This document shows positions 42,121 to 51,793 of a stretch of DNA of 64,000 bases, piece by piece (position 1 is the stretch's first letter; every line of letters starts with the position of its first letter). The position numbers and the translations under genes were made by a program. The notes beneath the pieces were generated by a model. It was not told the origin of the DNA and searched no databases. It saw nothing but the letters and a program-made list of their open reading frames with translations. The DNA lies in NCBI RefSeq assembly GCF_009665255.1, contig NZ_CP035686.1:434001-498000 (forward strand), in the 5' to 3' direction. This DNA comes from Vibrio metoecus. GTDB lineage: Bacteria; Pseudomonadota; Gammaproteobacteria; Enterobacterales; Vibrionaceae.

Positions 42121-42963
42121 ATGGCTGTTACTGCTGCTCTAGTAAAAGAACTGCGCGAGCGTACTGGCGCAGGTATGATGGAATGTAAGAAAGCCCTTGT
42201 TGAAACTAACGGTGACATCGAGCTGGCGATCGAAAACATGCGTAAGAGTGGTGCTGCTAAAGCTGCTAAAAAAGCTGGCAACATCGCTGCTGAAGGCACC
42301 ATCATTATCAAAGAAGGCGAAGGCGTTGCGGCTCTGGTTGAAGTAAACTGCCAAACTGACTTCGTAGCAAAAGACGGTAGCTTCGTAGCATTTGCTAACC
42401 AAGTTGCTGACGCTGCTGTTGCTTCTAAAGCCTCTGTAGAAGAACTACAAGCGCAATTCGAAGAAGTTCGTGTTGCTCTAGTTGCGAAAATTGGTGAGAA
42501 CATCAACATCCGTCGCGTTCAGTACGTTGAAGGCGCAACTCTGGCTACTTACCGTCACGGCGATCGTATCGGTGTAGTGGTTGCAGGTTCTACTGACGCA
42601 GAAACTCTGAAGCACGTTGCCATGCACGTTGCTGCTTCTCGTCCAGAATTCCTGACTCCAGACGACGTTCCAGCTGAAGTTGTTGCTAAAGAACGTGAAG
42701 TTCAAGTTGGCATCGCAATGAACGAAGGCAAACCAAAAGAAATCGCAGAGAAAATGGTTGAAGGCCGTATGAAGAAATTCACTGGCGAAGTTTCTCTGAC
42801 TGGTCAACCATTCGTAATGGAACCAAAGAAAACTGTTGGCGAAATTCTTGCTGAGAAAGGCGTAGAGGTTACTGCGTTCGTTCGTCTTGAAGTAGGTGAA
42901 GGCATCGAGAAACAAGAAGGCCTGAGCTTTGCTGAAGAAGTAGCACTGGTGCAAAAAGGTTAA
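42121..42963 (+). CDS. tsf: Translation elongation factor Ts
   Basis: A 280-residue guanine-nucleotide exchange factor for EF-Tu. It opens MAVTAALVKELRERTGAGMMECKKAL, with the Ts signature and the UBA-like N-terminal domain, and has the TDFVAKD segment near residue 80. Its codon use is that of a highly expressed gene. It sits between rpsB and pyrH, in the usual order, and ends at a terminator. Confidence 0.97.
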   Translation: MAVTAALVKELRERTGAGMMECKKALVETNGDIELAIENMRKSGAAKAAKKAGNIAAEGTIIIKEGEGVAALVEVNCQTDFVAKDGSFVAFANQVADAAVASKASVEELQAQFEEVRVALVAKIGENINIRRVQYVEGATLATYRHGDRIGVVVAGSTDAETLKHVAMHVAASRPEFLTPDDVPAEVVAKEREVQVGIAMNEGKPKEIAEKMVEGRMKKFTGEVSLTGQPFVMEPKKTVGEILAEKGVEVTAFVRLEVGEGIEKQEGLSFAEEVALVQKG

Positions 42964-42982
42964 TCCTAGCGCGATTGCTCAA

Positions 42983-43014
42983 AAAAAGACCGTGGCCATG
43001 GCTGCGGTCTTTTT
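42983..43014 (+). terminator. Terminator after tsf
   Basis: Stem AAAAGACCG/CGGTCTTTT with an inner TGGCCA palindrome, then T residues. A 130-base gap to pyrH follows. Confidence 0.8.
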
Positions 43015-43144
43015 ACGATGAGTGCGTTGATTCGTTAAATGTGGCTAGCTGATACCTTGATTAGCCGTGATGAATAGATTTAAGTACACACTCAAATCTA
43101 TTCATGACTGTTAATCCTCAACTCTCTTTGGAAGGTAAACTCCC

Positions 43145-43876
43145 ATGACTACGAACCCTAAACCAGCTTATCAACGTATTTTGTTAAAACTAAGTGGTGA
43201 AGCGCTACAAGGCTCTGAAGGTTTTGGTATTGATCCTACGGTACTTGAGCGTATGGCTCAGGAAGTAAAAGAACTGGTTGAGCTGGGCGTACAAGTGGGC
43301 GTTGTGATTGGTGGGGGCAACCTGTTCCGTGGTGCTGGTCTTGCTAAAGCAGGCATGAACCGTGTTGTAGGTGATCACATGGGGATGTTGGCAACCGTGA
43401 TGAACGGCTTGGCAATGCGTGATGCGTTGCATCGTGCTTATGTGAATGCGCGCTTGATGTCTGCTATCCCGCTAAATGGTGTGTGTGACGATTACAGCTG
43501 GTCTGATGCGATTCGTGAATTACGTCAAGGCCGAGTGGTCATTTTCGCGGCAGGTACAGGTAACCCATTCTTTACTACAGACTCAGCAGCGTGTTTGCGT
43601 GGTATTGAAATTGAAGCAGACGTGGTTCTCAAAGCGACGAAAGTGGATGGTGTTTACAGTGCTGACCCGGTAGCCAACCCAGATGCACAACTGTATGATA
43701 AGCTGACTTACAACGATGTGCTTGATAAAGAGCTGAAAGTGATGGATTTAGCCGCGTTCACTCTGGCTCGTGACCATAAAATGCCAATTCGTGTATTTAA
43801 CATGAACAAACCTGGCGCACTTCGTCGCGTCGTTATGGGTGAAACTGAAGGTACATTGATCAGCGACGCGCTGTGA
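43145..43876 (+). CDS. pyrH: UMP kinase
   Basis: A 243-residue kinase of the amino-acid kinase fold that makes UDP from UMP. Motifs are LKLSGEALQG, VIGGGNLFRG and GTGNPFFTTDSAA, with KATKVDGVY near residue 165. Bacterial UMP kinases are hexamers under GTP and UTP control. It follows tsf and comes before frr, as in other gammaproteobacteria. Confidence 0.96.
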   Translation: MTTNPKPAYQRILLKLSGEALQGSEGFGIDPTVLERMAQEVKELVELGVQVGVVIGGGNLFRGAGLAKAGMNRVVGDHMGMLATVMNGLAMRDALHRAYVNARLMSAIPLNGVCDDYSWSDAIRELRQGRVVIFAAGTGNPFFTTDSAACLRGIEIEADVVLKATKVDGVYSADPVANPDAQLYDKLTYNDVLDKELKVMDLAAFTLARDHKMPIRVFNMNKPGALRRVVMGETEGTLISDAL

Positions 43877-43929
43877 TCAGTCTTGAAACTGAACGCTCTC
43901 GAAACGAAAACAAGAATTAAGGTGATATT

Positions 43930-44487
43930 GTGATTAATGAGATCAAAAAAGATGCGCAAGAGCGTATGGAGAAAAGTGTAGAAGCACTGAAAAATGGCCT
44001 ATCTAAAATTCGTACTGGCCGTGCTCACCCAAGTCTGCTCACAGGTATTTCTGTTGACTACTACGGCGCTCCAACTCCACTTAATCAGATTGCTAACGTG
44101 ATTGCAGAAGATGCACGTACTTTGGCGATCACCGTATTTGATCGTGATTTAACTCAAAAAGTTGAAAAAGCGATCTTAATGTCTGATCTGGGTTTAAACC
44201 CAATGTCAGCAGGCACTATCATTCGTGTTCCACTGCCACCTCTGACGGAAGAGCGCCGTCGTGATCTGGTGAAAATTGTGCGTGGTGAGGCGGAAGGCGG
44301 TCGTGTTGCGGTGCGTAACATCCGTCGTGATGCGAACAACGATCTGAAAGGTCTGCTAAAAGATAAAGAAATTTCAGAAGATGATGAGCGTCGTGCACAA
44401 GAAGACATTCAGAAGCTGACTGATGCAGCCGTGAAGAAGATCGATGATGTTCTTGCTGCAAAAGAAAAAGAGCTGATGGAAGTTTAA
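43930..44487 (+). CDS. frr: Ribosome recycling factor
   Basis: A 185-residue factor that, with EF-G, splits the ribosome after termination. It has the three-helix bundle sequence with KIRTGRAHPSLL and IRVPLPPLTEERRRDLVK. The start is GTG at 43930, with AAGGTGA 4-5 bases upstream. A strong terminator comes before uppS. Confidence 0.96.
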   Translation: MINEIKKDAQERMEKSVEALKNGLSKIRTGRAHPSLLTGISVDYYGAPTPLNQIANVIAEDARTLAITVFDRDLTQKVEKAILMSDLGLNPMSAGTIIRVPLPPLTEERRRDLVKIVRGEAEGGRVAVRNIRRDANNDLKGLLKDKEISEDDERRAQEDIQKLTDAAVKKIDDVLAAKEKELMEV

Positions 44488-44507
44488 TCCACTGGCTTGG
44501 TGAACAG

Positions 44508-44537
44508 AACGCTGTGCTCGCAGCACAGCGTTTTTTT
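44508..44537 (+). terminator. Terminator after frr
   Basis: Perfect 11-bp stem AACGCTGTGCT/AGCACAGCGTT with loop CGC, then seven T residues. Confidence 0.88.
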
Positions 44538-44577
44538 ATGCTACTCTGCGCCTCTTTGATTGTTCGTTGTGTTTCTT

Positions 44578-45330
44578 ATGCAAAATCTATCTCTTTCCCA
44601 AGATGTATTACCTAAGCATATTGCCATCATTATGGATGGGAATGGTCGCTGGGCGAAAGCACAGGGAAAACCGCGAGTGTTTGGCCATAAAAATGGTGTT
44701 GCTGCGGTTCGCAAAACAATTTCTACTTCTGCTCGTCTAGGGATCCAAGCGATTACCCTGTTTGCCTTTAGCAGTGAAAACTGGCGTCGACCAGAAGAAG
44801 AAGTGGGCGTGCTGATGGAACTCTTTATCACGGTGCTTTCTACCGAGATAAAAAAACTGCATAAAAATAACCTTCGTCTACGCGTGATTGGAGATAAAAG
44901 CCGCTTTAGTGAGCGCTTACAATCGAAAATAGCGCAAGCCGAACAATTAACGGCTAGCAATACGGGCATGGTGGTGAACATTGCTGCGAATTACGGTGGT
45001 CAGTGGGACATTTTGCAAGCTACCCAAGCACTAGCAGCAAAAGTCACACAAGGTGAATTACAGCCAACCGATATTGATGAAGCCGTGTTTAAGCAACATC
45101 TCACAATGGCCGATCTGCCGGATGTGGACTTGTTGATCCGTACTAGCGGAGAGTGCCGCATTAGTAATTTTATGCTTTGGCAACTTGCCTACGCAGAAAT
45201 GTATTTTACTCCAGTCTTCTGGCCTGAATTCGATGAAAACTGCCTGATTGAAGCAGTGACTTGGTTTGTTAATCGCGAGCGCCGTTTTGGCTGCACTGGT
45301 GAACAAATCAAGGCATTGATGGAAAACTGA
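44578..45330 (+). CDS. uppS: Undecaprenyl diphosphate synthase
   Basis: A 250-residue cis-prenyltransferase that extends farnesyl diphosphate with isopentenyl diphosphate to make the carrier lipid for cell-wall and O-antigen synthesis. Catalytic motif IIMDGNGRWAKAQG near residue 20 contains the essential Asp, and LIRTSGECRISNFMLWQLAYAE near 190 is the other signature. I start it at ATG 44578; an in-frame TTG upstream is not needed. cdsA follows closely. Confidence 0.95.
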   Translation: MQNLSLSQDVLPKHIAIIMDGNGRWAKAQGKPRVFGHKNGVAAVRKTISTSARLGIQAITLFAFSSENWRRPEEEVGVLMELFITVLSTEIKKLHKNNLRLRVIGDKSRFSERLQSKIAQAEQLTASNTGMVVNIAANYGGQWDILQATQALAAKVTQGELQPTDIDEAVFKQHLTMADLPDVDLLIRTSGECRISNFMLWQLAYAEMYFTPVFWPEFDENCLIEAVTWFVNRERRFGCTGEQIKALMEN

Positions 45331-45347
45331 ATATAGGACTTCTCAAT

Positions 45348-46190
45348 TTGAAGCAGCGAATCATTACAGCGCTTGTTCTCGCGCCTTTGGTGATCCTTGG
45401 CATTATCTATTTGCCTTTTGCTTGGTTTATGCTGGCGCTTGCCGTGGTGACTTTACTTGGGTTCTGGGAATGGACTCAGTTTGTGAATCAGCCATCACGG
45501 ATTCTGGCAATGATCCCTGCGCTAGTGTGTGGTGGGATCAGTCTTGCATTGATTGATTTTGAATTTCCAGCCATCGGTAATATTAGTGCGCCCCATTTTG
45601 CCGTGCTGGGTCTCGGTGGGATATGGTGGTTGGTTGCGAGCGGCTTAGCGATCACTTATCCACGCTCTCGTCCGTTATGGGAACACTCAAGCAGTGTACG
45701 CCACCTCTTTGGATTGCTGACGCTAGTGCCATTCTTTTGGAGTGTGCTGTTTTTGCGCGCTCATTCTTACCTCGCCGATCCTTTTTATGGCGCAAAACTT
45801 GTGCTCTTCGTCTGTTTTCTGGTTTGGGCCGCAGACAGCGGGGCCTATTTTGTGGGAAAAAGTCTAGGTAAACACAAAATGGCGCCCGCAGTCAGTCCCA
45901 ATAAAACCATTGAAGGGTTAGTCGGTGGCGTGGTTACGGCTATGCTCGTAGGGTACTGGGTTGCTGAAGGGTTTGGCCTTCAATTTAGCTCTATGCCGGC
46001 AATGTTGTTGATTATTTTGCTGACCGTGGTGATTTCAGTGTTGGGCGATCTGGTCGAAAGTATGTTTAAACGTGTCTCTGGCATTAAAGACAGCAGCAAT
46101 ATCATACCGGGACATGGCGGCATTTTGGATCGAATTGATAGCCTGACGGCTGCTTTCCCAGTGTTTACACTTCTCTATTTCTTGTTCTAA
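45348..46190 (+). CDS. cdsA: Phosphatidate cytidylyltransferase (CDP-diglyceride synthase)
   Basis: A 280-residue membrane enzyme that makes CDP-diacylglycerol, the branch point for all phospholipids. It has about eight hydrophobic segments and the family signature SMFKRVSGIKDSSNIIPGHGG followed by LDR near the end. The start is TTG 45348, with AGGA about 9 bases upstream. It is between uppS and dxr. Confidence 0.93.
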   Translation: MKQRIITALVLAPLVILGIIYLPFAWFMLALAVVTLLGFWEWTQFVNQPSRILAMIPALVCGGISLALIDFEFPAIGNISAPHFAVLGLGGIWWLVASGLAITYPRSRPLWEHSSSVRHLFGLLTLVPFFWSVLFLRAHSYLADPFYGAKLVLFVCFLVWAADSGAYFVGKSLGKHKMAPAVSPNKTIEGLVGGVVTAMLVGYWVAEGFGLQFSSMPAMLLIILLTVVISVLGDLVESMFKRVSGIKDSSNIIPGHGGILDRIDSLTAAFPVFTLLYFLF

Positions 46191-46236
46191 TCATCGGGCT
46201 GCCCAGGCAGCCTGATGCACAATAGCGGTTTTCACT

Positions 46237-47445
46237 ATGCGTAAACTAACCATCTTAGGCGCCACCGGTTCGATTGGAGCCAGCACCCTTAAAGTGATTG
46301 CCCAAAATCCACAGCAGTTTTCGATTGTTGCTTTAGTTGCTGGGGGCAATGTGGCCAAAATGCACCAGCTTTGCCAGCAATGGCAACCTAAATATGCGGT
46401 GATGGCAACGGCTCAGGCGGCAGCCGAGTTGCAACAGTTACTAAAAAGTCATGCGATCCCCACTGAAGTCTTATACGGTGAACAAGCGATGTGCCAAGTC
46501 GCGGCGCTGGATGAAGTGGATACGGTCATGGCGGCGATTGTCGGTGCGGCGGGTTTGTTACCCACGATGGCGGCGGTGAAAGCGGGCAAACGAGTGTTGC
46601 TCGCCAATAAAGAGGCATTGGTCATGTCTGGCCAACTGTTTATTGATGCTGTGGCGCAATCGGGCGCGGAGTTAATGCCGGTTGATAGTGAGCATAATGC
46701 TATTTTTCAATGTTTACCGCGTGAGATCCAAACACAGCTTGGCCGCTGTGATTTATCGCAGCATGGCATCAGCCATATTTTACTGACGGGTTCAGGTGGT
46801 CCATTCCGCTACAGCGATCTCTCCACCTTAGAGAGTGTGACTCCCGAACAGGCGATTGCTCATCCTAACTGGTCAATGGGGCCTAAGATCTCCGTTGATT
46901 CTGCCACCATGATGAACAAAGGCCTCGAATACATTGAAGCTAAGTGGTTGTTTAATACATCGCGTGAACAGCTTAAGGTGTTGATTCACCCTCAATCCGT
47001 GATCCATTCTATGGTTCAATACCAAGATGGATCAGTGATTGCGCAGTTGGGGGAGCCCGATATGGCAACCCCGATCTCCTATGCAATGGCTTATCCAGAA
47101 CGGGTGACAGCCGGTGTACCAGCGCTTGATTTTACGCGTTTGCAGCAACTGACTTTTATGGATGTCGATTTTGCTCGTTACCCATGCTTGCAATTGGCCA
47201 TGGATGCTTGTTTCCTAGGCCAGCATGCGACGACCTCGCTCAATGCTGCGAATGAAGTCGCGGTTGACGCCTTTTTAAAACGGAAAATACGTTTCACTGA
47301 CATCGCCGCGATCAATGATCAGGTATTGTCTAAGGTCTGTGCGACCAATACCGAGTTACATTGCAGTGACTTGGAAAGCCTGCTTGAGCTAGATACAATG
47401 GCCCGACATTTTGCCCACCAAGTATTGAAAGAGCGTCAACCATGA
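46237..47445 (+). CDS. dxr: 1-deoxy-D-xylulose 5-phosphate reductoisomerase
   Basis: A 402-residue enzyme of the MEP isoprenoid pathway. NADPH site GATGSIGASTLKVI is at the N-terminus, NKEALVMSG near residue 123 and EHNAIFQCL near 150 hold metal and substrate. It makes MEP for isoprenoids such as the precursor of UppS. It overlaps rseP by 4 bases (ATGA). Also called ispC. Confidence 0.95.
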   Translation: MRKLTILGATGSIGASTLKVIAQNPQQFSIVALVAGGNVAKMHQLCQQWQPKYAVMATAQAAAELQQLLKSHAIPTEVLYGEQAMCQVAALDEVDTVMAAIVGAAGLLPTMAAVKAGKRVLLANKEALVMSGQLFIDAVAQSGAELMPVDSEHNAIFQCLPREIQTQLGRCDLSQHGISHILLTGSGGPFRYSDLSTLESVTPEQAIAHPNWSMGPKISVDSATMMNKGLEYIEAKWLFNTSREQLKVLIHPQSVIHSMVQYQDGSVIAQLGEPDMATPISYAMAYPERVTAGVPALDFTRLQQLTFMDVDFARYPCLQLAMDACFLGQHATTSLNAANEVAVDAFLKRKIRFTDIAAINDQVLSKVCATNTELHCSDLESLLELDTMARHFAHQVLKERQP

Positions 47446-48800
47446 ACGACATCTTATGGAACTTCATCGCCTTTATTGTTGCGCTAGGCATTTTAGTGGC
47501 AGTGCATGAATTTGGACATTTCTGGGTCGCCAGACGTTGCGGTGTAAAAGTTGAAAAATTCTCCATCGGTTTTGGTAAATCGATTTGGAAACGCATGGGA
47601 CGTGATGGCACCGAATATAGCCTATCGATGATCCCGCTTGGCGGTTACGTCAAAATGTTGGATGGACGGGTCGATGATGTTCCTGCCGAACAACAGGCTA
47701 TGGCGTTTGATAAGCAATCGCTTTGGAAACGCTCAGCAATTGTAAGTGCAGGCCCTCTCTTCAATTTTCTGTTTGCTATCTTTGCCTATTGGCTGATGTT
47801 TATGATCGGTGTCCCTGCGGTCAAGCCTGTGATTGGCGAAGTGACACCATACTCGATTGCGGCTCAAGCGGGCCTTGAGTCGGGCATGGAGATTAAAGCG
47901 GTCTCTGGCGTGACTACCCCAGATTGGGAGTCGGTGAATATGGGCTTGGTTGGTCATATTGGTGATGACAGTATGACGCTTACCGTTTCACTAGCAGAAG
48001 GCGTTGGATTCGACGAAATCAAGACAATTAATCTGCATGATTGGAACTTTGACCCAGAAACAGAGTCTGCTATGAGGGCGCTTGGCTTTAAGCCATTTAC
48101 TCCTGAAATATCAAACCAATTGGTTAGTGTGGCAGCACAAGGTGCTGGTGAACGATCTGGGTTGCAAGTGGGTGATATTCTTTTGCAAATCAATGGGCAA
48201 GCAATTGAACATTGGCAGCAGGTTGTGAATGCCATTCAAAATCATCCTAACGCGCCGCTCCCTGTTGTGGTTGAGCGCGCTGGGCAAAAAATTGAACTCT
48301 CACTGACGCCAGATAGTCGTGAACTTTCGCAAGGAAAAGTGATCGGCTTTGCGGGAATCGCACCAAAAGTCGCAGAATGGCCGCAAAGCTATCGATTTGA
48401 ATTGCAATTTGGTGTATTTGAGTCGCTGGGCAAAGCCGTTGAAAAAAGTGGGCAAGTGATTGACCTGACGGTCAGTATGTTAAAAAAACTGCTAGTAGGG
48501 GATGTGGGGTTGAACAACCTTAGCGGCCCGATTTCTATTGCCAAAGGCGCAGGTACAACCGCGGACTATGGTTTTGTCTACTTTTTAGGTTTTTTAGCGT
48601 TGATCAGCATTAACCTTGGCATTATTAATTTGGTGCCACTGCCAATGTTGGATGGGGGTCATCTGCTGTTTTTCATAATTGAAGCGGTAATTCGTCGACC
48701 AGTACCTGAAAAGGTGCAGGAAATGGGTTACCGGATTGGTGGTGCCATCATTTTCTCTTTAATGGCCGTTGCAATCTTTAACGATTTTACTCGCCTGTGA
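47442..48800 (+). CDS. rseP: Intramembrane zinc metalloprotease RseP
   Basis: A 452-residue site-2 protease. The HExxH motif is in VHEFGHFWVA near residue 22, the second motif NLVPLPMLDGGHL near 400, and two PDZ domains lie between (residues 115-310). It cuts the anti-sigma RseA after DegS, which frees sigma-E, and also clears signal peptides. It overlaps dxr by 4 bases and is followed by bamA, a sigma-E-controlled gene in relatives. I did not find a convincing sigma-E promoter here. Confidence 0.95.
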   Translation: MNDILWNFIAFIVALGILVAVHEFGHFWVARRCGVKVEKFSIGFGKSIWKRMGRDGTEYSLSMIPLGGYVKMLDGRVDDVPAEQQAMAFDKQSLWKRSAIVSAGPLFNFLFAIFAYWLMFMIGVPAVKPVIGEVTPYSIAAQAGLESGMEIKAVSGVTTPDWESVNMGLVGHIGDDSMTLTVSLAEGVGFDEIKTINLHDWNFDPETESAMRALGFKPFTPEISNQLVSVAAQGAGERSGLQVGDILLQINGQAIEHWQQVVNAIQNHPNAPLPVVVERAGQKIELSLTPDSRELSQGKVIGFAGIAPKVAEWPQSYRFELQFGVFESLGKAVEKSGQVIDLTVSMLKKLLVGDVGLNNLSGPISIAKGAGTTADYGFVYFLGFLALISINLGIINLVPLPMLDGGHLLFFIIEAVIRRPVPEKVQEMGYRIGGAIIFSLMAVAIFNDFTRL

Positions 48801-48848
48801 TTGATAAACATTAGGCAAGAGTTGTAGTAAGGAAGAACTCAAAACAAT

Positions 48849-51260
48849 ATGGCGATGAAACAGATTCTGCTCGCGACATTGCTTGCCACGAGCGTGTCGG
48901 CAAATAGTGCCGAAAAATTTGTGGTACAGGACATCCAGATTAATGGCCTGCAACGGGTGGCGTTAGGTGCTGCATTACTGAAAATGCCCGTTCGGGTTGG
49001 CGATAGCGTTGATTCACAAGATGTCGCTAACATTATCAAGGCATTGTACACCTCCGGAAACTTTGAAGATGTCAAAGTGCTGCGTGATGGCAATACTTTA
49101 GTCGTCCAAGTGAAAGAGCGTCCAACGATTGCGAGCGTGTCATTCTCTGGCAATAAAGCGATCAAAGAAGATCAGCTCAAACAAAACTTGGAAGCCTCAA
49201 ATATCCGAGTTGGTGAGGCGCTCGATCGCACCACGTTAAGCAATATCGAAAAAGGCTTAGAGGATTTCTACTACAGTGTGGGTAAATACAACGCGACCGT
49301 AAAAGCGGTTGTGACACCACTGCCTCGTAATCGTGCGGACCTCAAATTTGTCTTTACTGAGGGCGTTTCAGCCAAGATCCAGCAAATTAACTTCATCGGT
49401 AACCAAGTGTTTAGCGATGAAGAGCTGTTGTCGCGTTTTAACCTCAATGTGGATGTGTCTTGGTGGAATTTCTTAGCCGATGATAAGTACAAGAAGCAGG
49501 TATTGGCGGGTGATATTGAAGCACTGCGTACCTACTATCTCGATCGTGGTTATTTGAAGTTTCAGGTCGATAGCACACAAGTCGCGATTTCTCCCGATAA
49601 AAAGGGTGTTTACATTACGCTCAACCTGAATGAGGGCGAGCCGTACACGGTGAGCAAAGTGCAGTTCCGTGGTGAACTGATGGGCAAAGAAGCTGAGTTC
49701 ACCTCTCTCATCCCATTTGAAATCGGAGAAACCTACAATGGTTCTTCGGTGACAAGGCTTGAGGAAAGTGTCAAGAAAGTATTGGGTGAGGCGGGATATG
49801 CCTATCCTCAAGTGCGCACTATTCCTGAGTTTGATGATGAAAAGCAGCAAGTATCACTGGTGGTTCATGTTGAAGCGGGTAAACGTATTTATGTGCGTGA
49901 TATTCGTTTTGTCGGCAATAACAGCACCCGTGATGAAGTGCTACGCCGTGAAATGCGTCAAATGGAAGGCTCATGGCTGAATTCGAAAGATATTGAAACG
50001 GGTAAAACTCGTCTTAATCGTCTAGGCTTCTTTGAAACGGTAGAAGTACAAACTGTTCGAGTCCCCGGCAGCGAAGACCAAGTTGACTTAGTCTATAGCG
50101 TGAAAGAAGCGAACTCCGGCAGTGTTAACTTTGGTATCGGTTACGGCACGGAATCAGGTGTGAGTTTCCAAGTCGGTTTGAAGCAAGATAACTTCCTAGG
50201 CAGTGGTAATCTGGTTGGCATCAACGCGATGATCAACGATTATCAGAAAAACCTGACCTTGGAATACCGAGACCCCTACTGGAACCTTGATGGTGTCAGT
50301 TTAGGTGGTAAAGTTTTCTACAACCAGTTCGAAGCCTCTGAAGCGGGTATCGTTGACTATACCAACGAAAGCTACGGGATGAATCTCACTTGGGGTTTCC
50401 CATTTGATGAATTGAATCGTGTCGAGTTCGGGGTTGGATATACCCACAATAAACTGGGTAACCTAACACCATACTTACAGGTGGAAAAATTCCTTGCGGC
50501 GCAGTCGAATAATATCGATTCAGAAGGCAACCTGTTAACCAACGATTTTGATTTCAACCTGTCATGGACGCGCAATAACCTAAACAGCAGTTATTTCCCG
50601 ACAGCAGGTAACCATCAACGTGCTTCGTACAAAATGACCGTGCCGGGCTCTGATGCTCAGTACTTCAAGCTGCAATACGATGTGCGCCAATACTTCCCGT
50701 TAACCAAAAAGCATGAGTTTACCCTGCTACTGCGTGGACGTTTAGGTTATGGGAATGGCTACGGCCAAACCGATGGAAAAGATAACTTGTTCCCATTTTA
50801 TGAGAACTTCTATGCGGGCGGCTTTACCTCATTACGTGGTTTTGGGTCAAACTCTGCAGGTCCTAAAGCGGTGTACCGTGATTATTCCGGTTCAAATAAT
50901 GGCTCGGATACAGCGACGGATGACTCTGTGGGTGGCAACGCTATCGCATTGGCGAGCGTGGAACTGATTGTACCAACTCCATTTGCTTCGGATGAAGTAC
51001 GCAATCAAATTCGTACCAGCATTTTCTACGATATGGCGAGCGTGTGGGATACCGAGTTTGATTATCGTAATCATGCTGCCTATGGCGACCAGTATTACTA
51101 CGACTACTCAGATCCAACGAAGTATCGCTCATCTTACGGCGTTGCTTTGCAGTGGGTTTCACCAATGGGACCACTGGTGTTTTCACTGGCTAAACCTATT
51201 AAAATTTATGAGGGTGACAATGAGGAATTCTTCACCTTCACTATCGGAAGAACCTTCTAG
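48849..51260 (+). CDS. bamA: Outer-membrane protein assembly factor BamA
   Basis: An 803-residue Omp85 protein, the core of the BAM complex. It has a signal peptide (cut after VSANS), five POTRA domains (about 22-420) and a 16-strand barrel (about 425-803) with the loop-6 motif RGF in TSLRGFGSN. It ends in Phe, as outer-membrane barrels do. The adjacent skp codes for a chaperone that delivers barrel proteins. Spacing to skp is 14 bases. Confidence 0.96.
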   Translation: MAMKQILLATLLATSVSANSAEKFVVQDIQINGLQRVALGAALLKMPVRVGDSVDSQDVANIIKALYTSGNFEDVKVLRDGNTLVVQVKERPTIASVSFSGNKAIKEDQLKQNLEASNIRVGEALDRTTLSNIEKGLEDFYYSVGKYNATVKAVVTPLPRNRADLKFVFTEGVSAKIQQINFIGNQVFSDEELLSRFNLNVDVSWWNFLADDKYKKQVLAGDIEALRTYYLDRGYLKFQVDSTQVAISPDKKGVYITLNLNEGEPYTVSKVQFRGELMGKEAEFTSLIPFEIGETYNGSSVTRLEESVKKVLGEAGYAYPQVRTIPEFDDEKQQVSLVVHVEAGKRIYVRDIRFVGNNSTRDEVLRREMRQMEGSWLNSKDIETGKTRLNRLGFFETVEVQTVRVPGSEDQVDLVYSVKEANSGSVNFGIGYGTESGVSFQVGLKQDNFLGSGNLVGINAMINDYQKNLTLEYRDPYWNLDGVSLGGKVFYNQFEASEAGIVDYTNESYGMNLTWGFPFDELNRVEFGVGYTHNKLGNLTPYLQVEKFLAAQSNNIDSEGNLLTNDFDFNLSWTRNNLNSSYFPTAGNHQRASYKMTVPGSDAQYFKLQYDVRQYFPLTKKHEFTLLLRGRLGYGNGYGQTDGKDNLFPFYENFYAGGFTSLRGFGSNSAGPKAVYRDYSGSNNGSDTATDDSVGGNAIALASVELIVPTPFASDEVRNQIRTSIFYDMASVWDTEFDYRNHAAYGDQYYYDYSDPTKYRSSYGVALQWVSPMGPLVFSLAKPIKIYEGDNEEFFTFTIGRTF

Positions 51261-51274
51261 GAGAGGAACATATT

Positions 51275-51784
51275 TTGAAAAACATGATCAAAGCAGCCGG
51301 TCTTGGCCTAATTATTCTTAGCTCATCTATGGTGGCTAATGCGGCTGATGCAGCGCAGAAAATTGGCTACATCAATACTGCGCAGGTGTTCCAAGCCTTG
51401 CCTCAGCGTGAAGTTGTTTTGCAAAAAATGCAGAGTGAGTTCAAAGATAAAGCGGCTGAACTGCAAGCGATTCAAGCCGATGCAAAAACCAAAATTGAAA
51501 AGCTAAAGCGTGATGGTGAATTGATGAGTCAAGATGAAGTAGAAAAACTTCGTATTGAAATTGGTCAATTAGACAGCAAATTCAAAATTAAATCTCAGGC
51601 TCTTGAGCAAGCATCTGCCCGTCGCGAAGCCGAAGAGAAGCAAAAACTGTTTAAAGTCATTCAAGATGCCGTAAAAAAAGTGGCAGAGAAAGAAGGCTAC
51701 GACATCGTGATTGATACTAGCGCAATGCAATACGGCAAGCCTGAGCACAATCTGTCTGAAAAAGTGATTAAAGCCATTAAATAA
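51275..51784 (+). CDS. skp: Periplasmic chaperone Skp (OmpH)
   Basis: A 169-residue periplasmic chaperone that keeps unfolded outer-membrane proteins soluble. It has a signal peptide (MKNMIKAAGLGLIILSSSMVANA) and a long coiled-coil region rich in Lys, Glu and Gln (about 50-130). The start is TTG 51275 with AGGAGAGG upstream; an ATG three codons in is also possible. It lies between bamA and lpxD, as usual. Confidence 0.93.
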   Translation: MKNMIKAAGLGLIILSSSMVANAADAAQKIGYINTAQVFQALPQREVVLQKMQSEFKDKAAELQAIQADAKTKIEKLKRDGELMSQDEVEKLRIEIGQLDSKFKIKSQALEQASARREAEEKQKLFKVIQDAVKKVAEKEGYDIVIDTSAMQYGKPEHNLSEKVIKAIK

Positions 51785-51793
51785 TCGAACATT

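Noticed and set aside
47442..48860. Sigma-E promoter before rseP or bamA
   Set aside because: A GGAACTT occurs at 47458, but no -10 match lies at 16-17 bases; none was found before bamA.
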